A DNA stretch of 64,000 nt, taken from positions 19,843,244 to 19,907,243 of the forward strand of contig OX637393.1 in NCBI GenBank assembly GCA_951799425.1. Direction: 5' to 3'. Source of the stretch: Ilex aquifolium. Its lineage: Eukaryota > Streptophyta > Magnoliopsida > Aquifoliales > Aquifoliaceae. Both the position numbers and the translations under genes were made by a program. The notes under the pieces were generated by a model. It was not told the origin of the DNA, did no database searches, and saw only the letters and a program-made list of their open reading frames with translations. Shown here piece after piece: positions 61,521 through 64,000 of this stretch (the stretch's first letter is position 1; every line of letters begins with the position of its first letter).

Positions 61521-62065
61521 TCAAGTAGCGAACAAATATGGATACTTCTCCCGCATTTCTTGCTCCGGTTCCCATGTAGCTTTCTCCACTCCATGGTGTT
61601 GCCACCAAACCTTCACCAATCTGATAACTTTGTTGCGAAGTACTTTTTCCTTTGCGTCGAGAATTTCTACCGGTTGTTCTTCGTAGGTTGCTCCGTCTTA
61701 AATTTCCATCTCCTCCAAGTTCACGACTGGAGTTGCATCCGAGTGACACGTCCTCAACATCGACACGTGAAACACGCCATGTACTCTGGATATCTGGGCT
61801 AGTAGTCGAAGTTGATACGCCGCATTGCCTACTGCTTTGATCACTTCAAACGGTCCGGTATATCTTGGCGCTAACTTCTCCTTCTTGCCGAATCGAACAC
61901 GCCCTTCTTGTGTGACACCTTGGAAAACATATAATCTCCCACTTTTAATTCCAAGGATCTTCGTCTGTGGTCCGCGTAGCTCTTCTGTCTACTTCGCGCC
62001 GTGCGTAGCCTCTCCCGGATGAGTTGAATCTTCTCCGTAGTTTCCCCATTGTAGTCCTTACTCCG
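61521..62065 (-). pseudogene. pol: Integrase C-terminus/chromodomain remnant of I12
   Basis: Common TAA (61698-61700) and frameshift. GTAGCTTTCTCC near 61576 alters the chromodomain EEATW segment to KEATW. Confidence 0.87.
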
Positions 62066-63021
62066 TTAGTTCGCTGCGCACTCTGATATAAATTACAATC
62101 CACCAAAGGTTACAGTTGAAATCTAACCAGACTTGTCCTCCCATCTTAGCTTCCAAATCCATATACATTTTTCCAACGAAATAATTTAAGAAAAATTAAC
62201 ATAATATCATCGAAAATACCATTTTATTGGTCAATACCAATCTTTAGAATTTTGAATTAAGGAACAAATAAATAATCAAGCTTGGGAATCAAGAACAAGG
62301 TAACAATCGAGTATTGGAATCGATAACAAACGACTATCAAGGTTTGAAATCAATGACAAATGAATAATTAAGCTTTGTAATCAGGGGTTAAAGAGTATCA
62401 AGTTTTGAACTCAAGAACAAAGAGAAATCAAGTATTGAAATCAAGAGCAATTGAATGTCAAGTCTTGAAATCAAGAATAAATAAATAAGCAAGGTTTGAA
62501 ATTAATAACAAATGAATATTAAGCTCAGGAATCAAGAATAAATGGTTATCAAGCTTAGATCTCAAGAACAATTGAATATTAAGGTTAGAATTCAATAACC
62601 AATGAATAACAAGTTTTGATCTCAAGGACAATTGAATATCAAGGTTAGAATTCAATGACAAATGAATATCAAGTTTAGATTTCAAGAACAAGGAAGGAAT
62701 CAAGAGAAAACCCACTTTTCCTTGAAAATTAAGGTTTCGAAGGCATACAACGAGAATTAGTGGTTACCCAAGCATAACATAGTTAAAACAAGGTAAGATT
62801 TAAGGTTTGGAATCAAGAACAAATGAGAAATCAAGAGAAAAACACATCTCCCGTGTGAACTAGGGTGTGAAGGCATAAGAAAAGATTTAGGGTTCACCCA
62901 AACATAATATATTTTAGAACAAGGTAATATTATCTAGAATGGAAAGACATGATGATTCCCTAGCAATTAGTTATAAATTAGAATCAAAGATTACATATAA
63001 CTAAACCCTACTGGTATCCCC
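62066..63021. repeat. Spacer of I12 (LTR-like relic, minisatellite 62255-62708)
   Basis: Majority type, no gene. Confidence 0.85.
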
Positions 63022-64000
63022 TTATTTTCCCGTAGGCAAGTCAACATATAAAGCATGTTCTAGCTCCTCGGAACCCAATCCAAATTCTACAACGTCCGCA
63101 GTACGTATAAAAGAATGAGTCGCATAGGTATCCAATGTAATTCGGGCCCAAGAATGGTAGAGAAGAACAATACCTTCCACAATGGCGTTGGAGGCATCTT
63201 CCTCCTGTTGAGTCAAAGCAAAAACCTTTCCTTGATTAGCGCCGCCGGGGGCTTGAGCTTGTAACGGTCTCTGTGGTGGTAGTGGCTGTCGTAGCGGTGG
63301 CCTGTTTGCATTCACTCGCCCAGTTACTTGGTTGGTCTTGGTGGAAAGCAATGGACAATTATCTTTGAAGTGCCCAACACCTCCACAGGCGAAGCATCGG
63401 CGTGCATCCGTGCCTACTCTCTCTGGCACGCCTCCTGCTCCTCGAGCTATCTGAGGTATCTGCTGTGCTGGCCTTTGTAGAGGTGGCTTGTTTGCTGGTA
63501 CTTGCTCGGTTGCTTGTTTGGTCCTTGGGGGTAACGAGGGGCATCTATGTTTGAAGTGCCCATACTCTCCGCATGCAAAAGCATTGGCGCGGGTCAGTTC
63601 TTGTTCTAGTCTGAGTCACTTCATCTCCTCGAGTTGTCAGAAGTCTCTGTCCACCTGCCTGGTCTAGACTTCGGTATGGTGCTGCTCGCTGCACTCCACT
63701 GGTGCTAGGGTCCGTCCTGATCGGACCTCCTCTCGCGAAGCTCTGTCGCTGCTGGCTGTCCTCTATATCTCTCTCCACCAATGCAGCTCGGTCAACTAGG
63801 TCCCCATACTCCCGGATCTTGAGAGCCACCAGCTTCTCCCGGATAGCAGGGCTCAAGCCCTGCTCAAAGCGCTTGGCCCTGCTGGCCTCAGTAGATATAA
63901 ACTCTGTAGCATAACGGGATAGCTCATCGAAACTCCTCTCGTACTCGATCACCGTCCTACTGCCCTGTCGGAGAGCAAGGAAATCGGCCTTCATTCTGTC
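63022..64000 (-). pseudogene. gag: gag/truncated protease, class B copy in I12, partial and frameshifted
   Basis: The N-terminal third lies beyond the window edge. The 10 bp lost in class A are present (palindrome 63846-63863). An extra A in the run at 63577-63580 shifts the frame inside zinc knuckle 1 and ends it near 63545; the downstream frame with a complete CCHC knuckle 2 is open to 63022. This is a third independent way of breaking a class B gag. Confidence 0.88.

Larger units (their letters stand above)
1..64000 (-). mobile_element. Tandem array of a gag-only Ty3/gypsy chromovirus-type LTR retrotransposon, shared LTRs, ~5.2 kb period
   Basis: The same block recurs from edge to edge with periods of 5202, 5202, 5202, 5204, 5212, 5213, 5213, 5202, 5203, 5201, 5203 and 5196 bp, always in the same orientation. 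Between consecutive internal regions there is one LTR, not two, and no flanking host DNA or target-site duplication is visible. Complete internal regions (I1-I11) are 4229-7418, 9431-12620, 14633-17822, 19837-23036, 25049-28248, 30262-33461, 35475-38664, 40677-43866, 45880-49069, 51081-54270 and 56284-59483; partial ones are I0 (1-2216) and I12 (61480-64000). LTR ends, PBS, PPT, Gag and chromodomain define the family. The clade (Tekay/Del-like) is inferred from the Gag type, chromodomain and ~2-kb LTR and is less certain than the superfamily. The array could be a retrotransposon-derived megasatellite. An assembly artefact is unlikely because the copies carry ordered private variants. Confidence 0.95.

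Noticed and set aside
1..64000. Array as an assembly artefact of one repeated unit
   Set aside because: Copies differ by ordered private variants, length changes and a mosaic LTR, which simple duplication of one contig would not create. Exact unit number still depends on the reads.

Overview
The window is one continuous head-to-tail tandem array of a degenerate plant LTR retrotransposon. Everything in it belongs to the array; there is no host gene, RNA gene or unrelated insertion. The organism is a flowering plant. The evidence is the Ty3/gypsy (Metaviridae-type) Gag, an integrase C-terminus followed by a chromodomain, long LTRs with TGTAACACCCC...GGGGTGTTACA ends, and a primer-binding site matching plant initiator tRNA-Met. 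A chromovirus, probably of the Tekay/Del type, fits best; the species cannot be named from this sequence.

The repeat period is about 5.2 kb (5196-5213 bp). Neighbouring units share a single LTR, so the order is LTR-internal-LTR-internal and so on. The window holds 12 complete LTRs (1996-2014 bp), 11 complete internal regions (3190 or 3200 bp) and a partial internal region at each edge, so the array continues past both ends. The element reads on the minus strand. Going down in coordinate, one unit has: LTR (U3 with six GTACCGGTAC palindromes, then a TATA box, then R/U5), a 4-nt gap, the PBS, a 175-nt leader, gag running into a truncated protease, a 956-bp AT-rich spacer, an integrase C-terminus/chromodomain pseudogene, the polypurine tract, and the next LTR.

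Reverse transcriptase, RNase H and the integrase core are absent from every unit. Where they should be is a spacer that resembles a diverged piece of the element's own LTR, swollen by a minisatellite of about 30 bp. The unit is therefore a gag-only, non-autonomous element (comparable to the TR-GAG class) that could move only with pol supplied in trans. All units share the same pol deletion, the same pol stop codon and the same pol frameshift, so the element decayed first and was amplified as a unit afterwards.

Units fall into two classes. Class B (internal regions I4, I5, I6, I11, I12) keeps a 10-bp arm-plus-loop of a gag palindrome; I4-I6 have complete 488-codon gag frames. Class A (I0-I3, I7-I10) has lost those 10 bp, which frameshifts gag, and has also lost the first Cys of zinc knuckle 2. 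The classes lie in blocks (A x4, B x3, A x4, B x2), neighbours share private variants, and at least one LTR is a mosaic. This is what unequal exchange and conversion inside a satellite-like array would leave.
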